Origin: Porticoccus sp964608185
Lineage (GTDB): Bacteria > Pseudomonadota > Gammaproteobacteria > Pseudomonadales > Porticoccaceae
Reading direction: 5' to 3'
Length of the DNA stretch: 28,326 nt
Assembly (NCBI GenBank): GCA_964608185.1
Contig: CAZSMR010000016.1
Coordinates: forward strand, 1 to 28,326
Shown here in pieces: positions 6,941 to 15,660 of the stretch. The notes beneath the pieces were generated by a model. The model was not told the origin of the DNA. It saw nothing but the letters and a program-made list of their open reading frames with translations, and ran no database searches. Made by a program: the position numbers and the translations under genes. The first letter of the stretch is position 1; each line of letters opens with the position of its first letter.

Positions 6941-8164
6941 GTGGTGACCGATATTAATAAGGTAGTTTTGGCTTATTCTGGGGGTCTTGATACCTCAGTA
7001 ATCGTTAAGTGGTTGCAAGAAACATATCAGTGTGAAGTTATAACATTTACAGCAGATATTGGCCAGGGTGAAGAGGTAGAGCCTGCAAGGGCTAAAGCTG
7101 AAGCACTGGGAGTTGAAAAAGTATATATAGACGATCTGCGCGAAGAATTTGTTCGTGATTACGTGTTTCCTATGTTTCGGGCGAATGCTGTTTATGAGGG
7201 GGAATATTTGTTAGGTACCTCTATTGCACGGCCTTTAATTTCAAAACGTTTGGTTGAGATAGCCAATGAGGTGGGTGCAGATGCTATTTCACATGGTGCA
7301 ACTGGCAAAGGAAATGATCAGGTACGCTTTGAACTAGGTGCATATGCCTTAAAGCCAGGAATAAAAGTGATAGCACCATGGCGTGAGTGGAATTTAACCT
7401 CAAGAGAAAAGTTGATGAATTATTGTGAGACGCATCAAATACCCGTTGATTTTTCTGGAAACAAGAAAAAATCACCATATTCCATGGATGCTAATTTGCT
7501 TCATATTTCATATGAGGGTGGAGTTCTAGAGAATCCATGGCTTGAGGCAGAAGAAAGTATGTGGCGATGGACAGTTTCTCCAGAAAATGCTCCTGATGTT
7601 CCAACATACATAGAGCTTGAGTATGAAAAGGGAGATATCGTTGCAATAAATAATAAGGTGATGTCCCCGGCAGAAGTGTTAACCTATTTGAATAAGGTTG
7701 GAGGCGATAATGGTGTAGGTAGGTTGGATATAGTAGAAAATCGCTATGTTGGAATGAAGTCTCGTGGTTGTTACGAAACTCCGGGGGGAACAATTATGTT
7801 GCGTGCACACAGAGCTATTGAGTCGCTTACCTTGGATCGAGAATCTGCCCATCTCAAAGATAGTCTGATGCCTAAGTATGCAGAAGTCATTTACAACGGG
7901 TATTGGTGGTCACCGGAGCGATCTATGCTCCAAAAGCTTATCGATAGCACTCAGGACGTAGTAAATGGCACTGTAAAAATAAAATTATACAAAGGTAACG
8001 TTGAAGTAGTTGGCCGAAAGTCACCAGATAGTTTATTTGACGAAAGAATTGCTACATTTGAGGATGATGATGGTGCCTATGATCAAAAAGATGCAGAAGG
8101 CTTTATAAAGCTTAACGCATTGCGTTTGCGAATAGCTGCAAATAAAGGCCGAAAATTAGATTGA
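6941..8164 (+). CDS. argG: Argininosuccinate synthase
   Basis: A 407-residue ATP-dependent ligase joining citrulline and aspartate in arginine synthesis. The N-type ATP-binding loop AYSGGLDTS spans residues 11-19, and LGTSIARPLISK and GATGKGNDQVRFE are conserved substrate-binding blocks of the family. Length is typical (400-410). The start is GTG: the ATG at 6939 runs immediately into TGA in its own frame. GTG 6941 lies 5 bases after AGGAG (6931-6935) and GTG 6944 lies 8 bases after it, so either may be used. It diverges from pyrC and is followed by gloA after a 63-bp gap. Confidence 0.97.
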   Translation: MVTDINKVVLAYSGGLDTSVIVKWLQETYQCEVITFTADIGQGEEVEPARAKAEALGVEKVYIDDLREEFVRDYVFPMFRANAVYEGEYLLGTSIARPLISKRLVEIANEVGADAISHGATGKGNDQVRFELGAYALKPGIKVIAPWREWNLTSREKLMNYCETHQIPVDFSGNKKKSPYSMDANLLHISYEGGVLENPWLEAEESMWRWTVSPENAPDVPTYIELEYEKGDIVAINNKVMSPAEVLTYLNKVGGDNGVGRLDIVENRYVGMKSRGCYETPGGTIMLRAHRAIESLTLDRESAHLKDSLMPKYAEVIYNGYWWSPERSMLQKLIDSTQDVVNGTVKIKLYKGNVEVVGRKSPDSLFDERIATFEDDDGAYDQKDAEGFIKLNALRLRIAANKGRKLD

Positions 8165-8227
8165 TTTTTATAGCCAGAAAAACTCTTTAACTCTTGAGAG
8201 AGTTCTTGGTTGGAGAATAATAAAAAT

Positions 8228-8611
8228 ATGCGCTTACTTCATACAATGTTGCGTGTTAAAGATCTCGATCGATCCATTAGTTTTTATACTAATATCTTAG
8301 GTATGAGTCTCATTCGAACTAAAGATTTTCCCGATGGAAGATTTACACTAGCTTTTCTTGGTTATGGTAGTGAAGCAGATACGACTATGCTTGAGTTAAC
8401 TTATAACTGGGATGTAAAGTATTACGATCATGGTGATGGGTATGGGCATATAGCTATAGGCGTCAAAGATGTATATAAAGCTTGTGAAACAATAAGAGTC
8501 TCTGGCGGTACCATTATCCGTGAGCCTGGCCCAATGAAATACGGTGATACCATACTAGCTTTTGTCCAAGATCCTGACGGTTATAAAATAGAGCTATTAT
8601 CTGAAACTTAG
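8228..8611 (+). CDS. gloA: Lactoylglutathione lyase (glyoxalase I)
   Basis: A 127-residue glyoxalase I that converts the methylglyoxal-glutathione hemithioacetal to S-lactoylglutathione in the cytoplasm. The four metal ligands of the E. coli nickel enzyme are all present at the same numbers: His5, Glu56, His74 and Glu122, and the N-terminus MRLLHTMLRV is nearly identical. The ATG at 8228 is chosen for that reason; a TTG at 8210 in frame overlaps the GGAG ribosome site. It is the short type lacking the insertions of zinc-dependent eukaryotic forms. It lies between argG and the D-amino-acid aminotransferase gene on the same strand, 22 bases before the latter. Confidence 0.96.
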   Translation: MRLLHTMLRVKDLDRSISFYTNILGMSLIRTKDFPDGRFTLAFLGYGSEADTTMLELTYNWDVKYYDHGDGYGHIAIGVKDVYKACETIRVSGGTIIREPGPMKYGDTILAFVQDPDGYKIELLSET

Positions 8612-8633
8612 TATAATAAAACCAGGTGATTGA

Positions 8634-9491
8634 ATGAGTATAGTTTTTCTCAATCAGAAGTTTATTCCTTCAGAGGAAGCTAAAATATCGCCAATGGACA
8701 GGGGTTTTTTGTTTGGGGATGGAGTTTACGAGGTTCTGCCGTCTTATGATGGTGAAATAATTGGATTTGACCTTCATATAGATCGCCTGAAAACAAATAT
8801 GTCTGCAGTAGGTATCAGCCTGTCTTGGACGCATCAGAAATGGCTAGAGATCTGTAAGACGCTTATAGAAAAAAATGGTTTTGGTAGCCTCGGGGTTTAT
8901 TTGCATGTGAGTCGTGGTTCGGAACCCGTCCGATCTCACTCTTACGCAGATGGTATTGATCCGACAGTATTCGTTTTTTCTTTCAAGATTCCCCCAGAGC
9001 AAATAGCATGTAAGTCACAGATAGTTCCCTATAGGGTGAGTACAAGCCTTGACCTTAGATGGTCTCGTTGTCAGATTAAAGCTACTTCATTGCTCGGTAA
9101 CGTCATGCACTTACAGCAAGGCCAACAAAATGGATTCGATGAGACATTACTCTTTAATGATAAGGATGAGCTCAGAGAGGGAAGCACTTGTAATGTCTAT
9201 ATTGTAAAAAATGGTGTTGTTATTACACCCCCATTAGACAATCATATCCTCCCTGGTATCACCCGATGTATTTTATTAGACTTACTGCTAAAAGATAGCT
9301 CCATTGAAGTTGAGGAGCGAATTATTTCAAAAGAAGAGGTTTTTTCTGCTACTGAAGTTTGGATTACCAGCTCCTCTAAGGGTGTAATTCCAGTTGTTGA
9401 GGTCGATGGAAAACTCATTAATGACGGCGAAGTAGGAGATATCTGGTTGCTGGCTCAAAAAATTTATTCTGCAGGTAAAAAAAATTACTAA
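8634..9491 (+). CDS. dat: D-amino-acid aminotransferase (class IV PLP enzyme)
   Basis: A 285-residue fold-type IV aminotransferase. The PLP lysine is Lys149 in RCQIKATSLL, Arg/Asp features of the class appear in DRGFLFGDGVYEV, and EGSTCNVYIV is the conserved downstream block. The stretch VSRGSEPVRSH resembles the RG...RxH carboxylate trap of Bacillus D-alanine aminotransferase rather than the branched-chain enzyme IlvE or the lyase PabC. It would interconvert D-alanine and D-glutamate with 2-oxo acids, supplying peptidoglycan precursors. ATG 8634 follows CCAGGTGA. It sits 22 bases after gloA and 80 bases before alr, which supports a D-amino-acid role. Substrate specificity is inferred; pabC-like activity cannot be fully ruled out. 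Confidence 0.85.
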   Translation: MSIVFLNQKFIPSEEAKISPMDRGFLFGDGVYEVLPSYDGEIIGFDLHIDRLKTNMSAVGISLSWTHQKWLEICKTLIEKNGFGSLGVYLHVSRGSEPVRSHSYADGIDPTVFVFSFKIPPEQIACKSQIVPYRVSTSLDLRWSRCQIKATSLLGNVMHLQQGQQNGFDETLLFNDKDELREGSTCNVYIVKNGVVITPPLDNHILPGITRCILLDLLLKDSSIEVEERIISKEEVFSATEVWITSSSKGVIPVVEVDGKLINDGEVGDIWLLAQKIYSAGKKNY

Positions 9492-9571
9492 CAGTCATAA
9501 CTTTTGTTGGCTTATTAAGTTTAGTTGGCCTTAACAACCTAAAAAACATACTGAGGAGTTTTAATTTTATC

Positions 9572-10666
9572 ATGGCTCGTCCATCAAAAGCTTTAATTGA
9601 TCTTGACGCACTGAGGCATAACCTAAAGTTAGCTAGCGGTCTATCTCCTTGCTCTAAAGTTATGGCAGTTATCAAGGCTGATGCTTATGGTCATGGTGCA
9701 TTAGGTATTTCTGGGGCTATTAAAGACTTTGTTTCAGCATTTGGTGTAGCTTCTATTGAGGAGGCTATTGAGCTTCGCGAGGGTGGTATTAGTACTCCAA
9801 TTCATTTGCTTGAGGGCGCATTTACTGATGACGAGTTAATTGTTGCATCAGAGTATAGTTTTTCTGTTTCTTGCGTTAACCAAAGGCAGAAAAATGCCAT
9901 ACTTAGTGCTAATCTTTCTTTCCCCTTAGATGTTTGGATTTTTGTCGATACAGGTATGCATAGACTTGGCATCTCTCCAATAGAGCTAGCGACTACTTAC
10001 CAAGAACTTAATGCCTCTAATAATGTGACTGATAATATTATTATAGCTACACATTTTTCTTGTGCTGATGATCTAGTTAATGAATTTACTGCCACACAAT
10101 TAGCTCGAATGAGCGATGCAATGAAAAATATTTCTTCACTTACAAGTCTTTGTAACTCAGCAGGTCTAATAGGATGGCCAGAAACTAGATCAGACTGGAA
10201 TCGCCTTGGCATAATGCTTTATGGTGGATCACCTTTTTCTCTCCCTCAAAATGAGGCTGATAAGCTCCAGCCAGTGATGACTCTAAAATCAGAAATTATT
10301 GCTCTTCGGACCATTGAGGTAGGAGAGACAGTTGGTTACGCAGCTACTTGGACGGCTTGTCGTCAGACAATTATTGCTACTGTAGCAATAGGATATGGAG
10401 ACGGGTACCCTCTTAACGCATCGAATGGAACTCCTGTTTTGATACGCGGTAAACGTTGCCCGTTAGCTGGGAGAGTTTCTATGGACATGATTACTGTTGA
10501 TGTAACAGATCTACCACTTGTAGAGTTAGATGACGAAGTCATTCTTTGGGGTAAAGAATTATCGATTAATGAAATTGCTGATTGCTCTGGAACTATTAGT
10601 TATGAATTGTTTACACGTATGCCAGCACGTACTCGACGTATTTACGTAGAACAATCTACTAGCTGA
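9572..10666 (+). CDS. alr: Alanine racemase
   Basis: A 364-residue PLP-dependent racemase making D-alanine for peptidoglycan. Lys35 in AVIKADAYGHG is the PLP-binding and catalytic base; VGYAATW carries the opposite-face catalytic Tyr, and GYGDGYP and AGRVSMDMITVDVTD are family signatures of the C-terminal beta domain. Length fits the family (355-390). ATG 9572 follows GAGGAG (9552-9557) at a rather long 14-base spacing. The 80-bp gap behind the aminotransferase gene suggests co-transcription. The last eight bases overlap the end of purC on the other strand. Confidence 0.97.
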   Translation: MARPSKALIDLDALRHNLKLASGLSPCSKVMAVIKADAYGHGALGISGAIKDFVSAFGVASIEEAIELREGGISTPIHLLEGAFTDDELIVASEYSFSVSCVNQRQKNAILSANLSFPLDVWIFVDTGMHRLGISPIELATTYQELNASNNVTDNIIIATHFSCADDLVNEFTATQLARMSDAMKNISSLTSLCNSAGLIGWPETRSDWNRLGIMLYGGSPFSLPQNEADKLQPVMTLKSEIIALRTIEVGETVGYAATWTACRQTIIATVAIGYGDGYPLNASNGTPVLIRGKRCPLAGRVSMDMITVDVTDLPLVELDDEVILWGKELSINEIADCSGTISYELFTRMPARTRRIYVEQSTS

Positions 10667-11762
10667 TTAAACTATATTCTTTATCTAGTACCTCTATTAT
10701 TTCATGTTTTGGATTTTTTGATATACAGACTTTTTCACCAGTTATCTTTTCAGCTATAGAAGTATAGGTTTTAGAAACAGTCATTAGAACTTCTTCAGGA
10801 AGACAATTATTTTTAGCTAGAGCTTTTCTTTCATCGATTCGATCCTTGTTTAACAAAATGTCAGGATCAGGAAAATAGTCAAGGAGCAGCTGACGAAATA
10901 CCTCCTTCGAATTTTCTATAACTTTACCCTTTCTATAGGATGGGCCATCCCAAATTCTTGAAGAATCGGGGGTTCCAACTTCGTCCATATAAATTAGTTT
11001 CTCAACTCCTTTGTCATCCTTTACATAGCCAAATTCAAATTTAGTATCAACAAAAATTTGATCGATTTTAGAGAGCTCAGAACTAATGACCTCAAACCCT
11101 TGCTTTAAAAGTTTTTCGTAAAGGCTTATATCAGATGTACTTTTGAAGTTAAAAGAGTGATAGTTATTAACAATATCATCTTGGGTTATATTTACGTCAT
11201 CTACTTCAGGAATTCCAGGTAGACCTTTTAAAATACCCTTAGTGGAAGGTGTTATTAGAGCCTCAGGAAGTTTTTGGTCTTTCTTTAAATTATCTATGAG
11301 GTTAATACCGCAAAATTTACGTTCACCTTTAGCGTAAGATCTCCACATTGATCCTGTGATATAGTTTCTGCAGATTGCTTCAATCATAACTGGCTTTGCT
11401 TTTTGAACGATCCAAACAAAAGGATGGGGAATGTCAAGAATATGACTATCAGCTAAATTTTTCTCATGAAATAATTTAAACCAATAACTAGAAATAGCAT
11501 TTAGTGCGGCCCCTTTACCTGGAACACCGTTCATGCCTCCTTCACCATGCCAAATACAATCAAATGCCGAAATACGATCGCTTATCACCATTACCGCTAG
11601 TGGGGCTTTTGGTGAAACCTTATAACCCTTCGTTTTTATTAACCGATGACTATCTTCAGCTGTAAGAGTGTATACAGAGCGCACTTTACCACTATGAATC
11701 AGACTTTCTGTGCGTATCGGTAAATCGTTATTAATAGCAAGTATTTTATCGCCAAGCACCAT
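10659..11762 (-). CDS. purC: SAICAR synthase, long gammaproteobacterial type
   Basis: A 367-residue phosphoribosylaminoimidazole-succinocarboxamide synthase, which joins aspartate to CAIR with ATP in purine synthesis. Signature blocks include HSGKVRSVYTL near the start, VISDRISAFDC, EAICRNYITGSMWRSYAKG, and VDTKFEFGYV with YMDEVGTPDSSRIW. It is the long form found in Vibrio, Shewanella and relatives, about 130 residues longer than the short E. coli PurC. ATG 11762 has a good AAGGAAG ribosome site. It ends tail-to-tail over alr with an 8-base overlap. In Pseudomonas, purC adjoins the dapA-bamC-MBL block (recalled); here it lies a few kilobases away on the opposite strand, suggesting a local rearrangement. 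Confidence 0.96.
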   Translation of the reverse strand: MVLGDKILAINNDLPIRTESLIHSGKVRSVYTLTAEDSHRLIKTKGYKVSPKAPLAVMVISDRISAFDCIWHGEGGMNGVPGKGAALNAISSYWFKLFHEKNLADSHILDIPHPFVWIVQKAKPVMIEAICRNYITGSMWRSYAKGERKFCGINLIDNLKKDQKLPEALITPSTKGILKGLPGIPEVDDVNITQDDIVNNYHSFNFKSTSDISLYEKLLKQGFEVISSELSKIDQIFVDTKFEFGYVKDDKGVEKLIYMDEVGTPDSSRIWDGPSYRKGKVIENSKEVFRQLLLDYFPDPDILLNKDRIDERKALAKNNCLPEEVLMTVSKTYTSIAEKITGEKVCISKNPKHEIIEVLDKEYSLIS

Positions 11763-11870
11763 TCTGGGCTTCCTTTTTTTAGTATTTATTTAGCTTATTG
11801 GACAGAAAATTTTACGAGATAGCATTTATTTTGCTGAATAATTTTTTACTTTATTATTGTAGTCAATGTG

Positions 11871-12266
11871 TTAACTAGGTCTGACTGCAAATTTACCACT
11901 GCCTTGAAGAAAAATTATTATTGCTGTTATGAAATAAAAACTCTGAAGTTCTAGCGCCCAACCACCAAATTCATTAAGTGATATTAAATGGTGAGCATGA
12001 AATAGCATAATTGCGAAGACCATATTAATAGCAACTATAAATGCTGCAGTACGAGTATATAAACCTATAATAAGTAAGATAGGGGCAAGCACTTCACCAA
12101 AATAAACACCATAAGCTAGTAGCTCAGGAAGATTGATATCATTTAAGCGTTCTCCAATATATTCCACTGACGTTGGATCTGATATTTTTGCCATACCATG
12201 ATATAGCATTAAAATCCCTATATTTAGACGAAGAACTAGTTTTGCTATTGATTCACTATGAAGCAT
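11871..12266 (-). CDS. DoxX family membrane protein
   Basis: A 131-residue, strongly hydrophobic protein with about four membrane segments (roughly residues 10-30, 48-66, 70-92 and 105-125). The opening LVLRLNIGILMLYHGMAKI followed by a GVYFGEVLAPILLIIGLYTRTAA stretch is characteristic of the DoxX/YphA-like family. Members sit in the inner membrane; roles proposed for the family relate to terminal oxidases or thiol stress, but none is assigned here. ATG 12266 follows GAGGTAATACT. It is upstream of purC on the same strand with a 108-bp gap and diverges from fabV. No partner gene is adjacent. Confidence 0.85.
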   Translation of the reverse strand: MLHSESIAKLVLRLNIGILMLYHGMAKISDPTSVEYIGERLNDINLPELLAYGVYFGEVLAPILLIIGLYTRTAAFIVAINMVFAIMLFHAHHLISLNEFGGWALELQSFYFITAIIIFLQGSGKFAVRPS

Positions 12267-12455
12267 AGTATTACCTCGAGTTAATAACGTTACTTTTCAT
12301 TATTAGTAGTCTTATTGAAAAAAAGAAATTTTACCAGATTATTTTTATTTTTTTTGATCCATCTCATAGCTTGGTGGTCATATCACTACAATGTATCATG
12401 GCGGTCTAACTAATTTCAAAAAGACGCCTTTTTGGCGATTCTTCGGAGGTTAAGA

Positions 12456-13643
12456 ATGATTATCAAGCCAAAAGTTCGTGGATTTATGTGTATTACGGCC
12501 CATCCGATCGGCTGTGATGCGAATGTTAAAGAGCAGATTGATTACATAAAGAAACAGAAGAATTTTTCTGGACCCAAACGAGTTTTAGTAATAGGAGCTT
12601 CAACTGGTTATGGGTTAGCTGCTCGTATTACCGCTGCATTTGGTGGAGGTGCTTCGACTCTAGGAATTTTTTTTGAAAAGCCAGGTAGTGAGAAAAAAAC
12701 AGGTTCAGCAGGTTGGTATAATTCTGCTGCTTTTCATAAATATGCGGCATCGGAAAATTTATATGCTAAAAGCATTAACGGTGATGCTTTTTCTGATGAT
12801 ATTAAGCAAAAAACCATAGATATAATAAAAACTGATTTAGGTAAGATAGACCTTGTTATTTATAGCCTTGCTTCACCTCGCCGCCAGCATCCAAAAACTG
12901 GAGAAATATTTAATTCAACACTTAAGCCAATTGGCAAAAATGTAACATTACGTGGAATCAATACAGACAAAGAAGAAATACAAGAATTTAGTTTAGATGC
13001 TGCTAGTGAGGATGATATCTTGCAGACAGTCGCAGTTATGGGAGGAGAAGACTGGAGTATGTGGATAAAAGCACTTAGTGATGCTGACGTTCTGGCTGAA
13101 AGAGCTTCAACTTCTGCATTTACTTATGTTGGAGAGAAGGCCACTTGGGACCTATATTGGAATGGAACAATTGGTCGCGCCAAAAAAGATTTAGATAAAA
13201 AAGTCAAAGATATCAGTGCAACACTTTTCTCTATTGGAGGGAAGGCTAGTGTTTCAGTCTTAAAGGCTGTGGTAACTCAAGCAAGCTCTGCAATCCCAAT
13301 AATGCCTTTATACTTGTCGCTATTATTCAAAGTAATGAAAGAGAAGGGTACACATGAAGGCTGTATTGAGCAACTCTATCGTCTTTATACAGAGTGCCTT
13401 TACTCTGAAGAGCCTCGTCTGGATGATGTTGGAAGATTGAGGGTTGACGAGTTAGAGCTTCGTCCTGAAGTCCAAGAAAACGTAATAACTGCTTGGGCTA
13501 ATGTTACTAATGAAAACTTACATCAATTAACAGACTTTAAGGGATATAAAGAAGAGTTTATTAAGTTATTTGGTTTCGGAATCTCGAATGTTGATTATGA
13601 TGCCGAAACTGACCCTGTAATTGATATCAAAAATTTAGTTTAG
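12456..13643 (+). CDS. fabV: Enoyl-ACP/trans-2-enoyl-CoA reductase FabV
   Basis: A 395-residue NADH-dependent enoyl reductase that completes the fatty-acid elongation cycle. The start ATG 12456 gives the family's MIIKPKVRGF and follows GGAGG at 12445-12449; upstream in-frame codons are not needed. The nucleotide-binding GASTGYG is at residues 47-53. The catalytic Tyr234-X8-Lys243 with an adjacent Lys244 (YWNGTIGRAKK) is the FabV-specific spacing, wider than in FabI. FabV is known for resistance to triclosan. No fabI is visible in the window, so it cannot be said whether this is the only enoyl reductase. It is followed after 53 bp by an acyltransferase gene for lipid A, a sensible metabolic neighbour. 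Confidence 0.97.
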   Translation: MIIKPKVRGFMCITAHPIGCDANVKEQIDYIKKQKNFSGPKRVLVIGASTGYGLAARITAAFGGGASTLGIFFEKPGSEKKTGSAGWYNSAAFHKYAASENLYAKSINGDAFSDDIKQKTIDIIKTDLGKIDLVIYSLASPRRQHPKTGEIFNSTLKPIGKNVTLRGINTDKEEIQEFSLDAASEDDILQTVAVMGGEDWSMWIKALSDADVLAERASTSAFTYVGEKATWDLYWNGTIGRAKKDLDKKVKDISATLFSIGGKASVSVLKAVVTQASSAIPIMPLYLSLLFKVMKEKGTHEGCIEQLYRLYTECLYSEEPRLDDVGRLRVDELELRPEVQENVITAWANVTNENLHQLTDFKGYKEEFIKLFGFGISNVDYDAETDPVIDIKNLV

Positions 13644-13696
13644 GTTTTAACTGATTATAAGGTTTATTGGCTTATAAAATAGAATCTTGGTGACTA

Positions 13697-14644
13697 ATGA
13701 GAGATGAGCAACGACTTACTTGGAAATATTTTCACCCTAAATTGTGGCTAACATGGTTAGGGTTTGGCTTTTGGAGATTGCTAGTTTCCGTACCTTATCC
13801 GCTAATGACTTGGCTCGGACGTCGACTCGGACTATTGATGTTTTTTCTTGGTGGTTACCGTTATGAAATCACAAAAGTTAATCTAGAACTATGTTTTCCA
13901 AGCATGACAGAATCAGAGCGTAAGAGTCTTTTACGAGCTAATTTCATTAGCTACGGCATAGCATTTTTTGAAGTCGGTATAGCGTGGTGGTGGCCGACCA
14001 AGAGGTTGCAAAAAATTACCCATGTGGAAGGTTTAGAGCATATCGATAAATTAGAGGGGCAGCAGGGTGCCTTGTTGATGGCTATTCATCATACAACAAT
14101 AGAGGTTGGGGCATCTGGGCTTATGATACAACGCCAGATTGATGGAATGTATCGGCCGCATAAAAATATTGTATATGACTATGTTCAAAGAAGGGGGCGG
14201 CTAAAAAGATCTGTCGATGCCGATCTATATACGCGAGACGATGTTCGAGGGATACTAAAGGCCCTTCAAAAAGGTAAAGTAATTTGGTATGCACCAGATC
14301 AAGATTACGGTCCAAAACAGAGTGTTTTTGCTAGCTTTTTTGGGGTACGGGCTGCATCTGTTACAGCCACTGCTAAGTTTGCTAGAGTTGGGAAAGCAGC
14401 CATTTTGCCTTTTTCACACGTGAGACTTCCTGATAATAAAGGGTATAAAATCGTCGTACATCCTCCACTAGAAAATTTTCCATGTAATGATGATGCCTCT
14501 AGTGCAGAAATGATCAATAGAATTATTGAAGGAATGATTCTTAAGCAACCTGATCAATATTTATGGGCACACCGAAGATTTAAAACACGCCCAAAAGGCG
14601 AAGTAAGGCCATATCCAAAAAAGAGACAAGATAAAATATCCTAG
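13697..14644 (+). CDS. Lipid A late acyltransferase (LpxL/HtrB-like)
   Basis: A 315-residue inner-membrane acyltransferase of the LpxL/LpxM family, which adds a secondary acyl chain to Kdo-lipid A or its precursor. A membrane segment lies near residues 17-55. The catalytic H-X4-E motif is seen in AIHHTTIEVG, GMYRPHKN forms the family's second block, and WYAPDQDYGP the third. Length matches LpxL (about 300-310). Start ATG 13697 follows TTGGTGACTA, a modest ribosome site. It is downstream of fabV and probably in the same transcript. Distinguishing LpxL from LpxM is not safe from reading alone, so no symbol is given. Confidence 0.9.
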   Translation: MRDEQRLTWKYFHPKLWLTWLGFGFWRLLVSVPYPLMTWLGRRLGLLMFFLGGYRYEITKVNLELCFPSMTESERKSLLRANFISYGIAFFEVGIAWWWPTKRLQKITHVEGLEHIDKLEGQQGALLMAIHHTTIEVGASGLMIQRQIDGMYRPHKNIVYDYVQRRGRLKRSVDADLYTRDDVRGILKALQKGKVIWYAPDQDYGPKQSVFASFFGVRAASVTATAKFARVGKAAILPFSHVRLPDNKGYKIVVHPPLENFPCNDDASSAEMINRIIEGMILKQPDQYLWAHRRFKTRPKGEVRPYPKKRQDKIS

Positions 14645-14679
14645 AGTAGGTTATTGAGCTAGTATTATTAAGTAAATAC

Positions 14680-14709
14680 TTGTTCTACGATGCTATGGTC
14701 AGTACCATA
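14680..14709 (+). promoter_or_regulatory. Candidate dapA promoter with overlapping inverted repeat
   Basis: TTGTTC (14680-14685) and TACCAT (14703-14708) are 17 bases apart. The -10 overlaps a short perfect inverted repeat TATGGT-CAGT-ACCATA (14694-14709), which could be an operator. Each hexamer matches consensus at only four positions, so this is tentative. Confidence 0.3.
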
Positions 14710-14747
14710 ACGTAAAAATAAACCATTATTATATATTGAGGAAACAG

Positions 14748-15629
14748 ATGATTACCGGCAGTATTGTTGCTTTGGTAACACCGATGATCCCTGGCAGCCT
14801 AGAGGTTGATTGGGATCGTTTAAAGGCTCTAGTTGAATGGCAAATTCAACAGGGGACAAACGCTATTGTAGCTGTTGGAACTACGGGGGAAAGCCCGACT
14901 CTTGACGTTCAAGAGCATATGGCGACTATTGCTGCTATTGTTGAGGATTCGTCTGGACGTGTCCCTGTCATTGCAGGTACTGGGGCAAATTCGACAAAAG
15001 AGGCTATCGAGTGGACACGACGAGCACAAGAATGTGGAGCTGATGCTTGCTTACTAGTTGCACCTTACTATAACAAGCCAACACAAGAAGGCCTTTATTT
15101 GCATCATAAAGCCATTGCTGACGCAGTCGATATCCCTCAAATTTTATATAATGTGCCAGGACGTACTGCGTGCGATATGCTTCCAGATACAGTGAGTCGT
15201 TTAGCAAATATAGATAATATTATTGGGATTAAAGACGCTACTGGCGATTTAAATAGAGCAAAAAAACTGATTGAAGTTTGTCCTTCAAATTTTGCTATTT
15301 ATTCTGGTGATGATGCAACAGCGCTAGAGTTAATTTTATTAGGTGGCCATGGCAATGTTTCTGTAACAGCTAACGTTGCTCCAAAATTAATGGCCCAAAT
15401 GTGTAGTTTTGCAATTTCTGGTGATAGAAAAGGTGCACAGAGCATCAATAAATTTCTTTCTCCGGTTCATGATGCTTTATTCTTAGAATCAAATCCGATT
15501 CCAGTAAAATGGGCTGTAGCAGAAATGGGGCTAATTCAGCATGGTATTCGATTGCCTCTTACTGAGCTTTCGATTGACTTAAAGGCAAAAGTATATAAAG
15601 CACTTAAGGCTGCTGAGCTTTTAAAATAA
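14748..15629 (+). CDS. dapA: 4-hydroxy-tetrahydrodipicolinate synthase
   Basis: A 293-residue class I aldolase condensing pyruvate with aspartate semialdehyde, the entry step to diaminopimelate and lysine. The Schiff-base Lys162 is in GIKDATGD, Tyr134 in ILYNVPGRT, Arg139 in the same block, and GTTGESPTL is the pyruvate-binding loop at residues 44-52. ATG 14748 gives MITGSIVALVTPM, like E. coli DapA, and follows GAGGA; a TTG at 14736 in frame overlaps the ribosome site. bamC follows 31 bases later, the arrangement also known in E. coli and Pseudomonas. Confidence 0.98.
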   Translation: MITGSIVALVTPMIPGSLEVDWDRLKALVEWQIQQGTNAIVAVGTTGESPTLDVQEHMATIAAIVEDSSGRVPVIAGTGANSTKEAIEWTRRAQECGADACLLVAPYYNKPTQEGLYLHHKAIADAVDIPQILYNVPGRTACDMLPDTVSRLANIDNIIGIKDATGDLNRAKKLIEVCPSNFAIYSGDDATALELILLGGHGNVSVTANVAPKLMAQMCSFAISGDRKGAQSINKFLSPVHDALFLESNPIPVKWAVAEMGLIQHGIRLPLTELSIDLKAKVYKALKAAELLK

Positions 15630-15660
15630 CAAATAAATCTAAAAAATCGGAGTAAAGCTG

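Noticed and set aside
7284..7793. Minus-strand frames inside argG
   Set aside because: argG is complete and conserved across this stretch; the antisense products are low-complexity and unrecognisable.
8180..8212. AACTCT...AGAGTT hairpin between argG and gloA as a terminator
   Set aside because: The stem is six bases with a four-base loop and no T-run follows, so it is not a convincing terminator.
12421..12449. CGCC-TTTTT-GGCG mini-hairpin just before the fabV ribosome site as a regulatory switch
   Set aside because: The stem is only four bases and no alternative pairing with the ribosome site was found.
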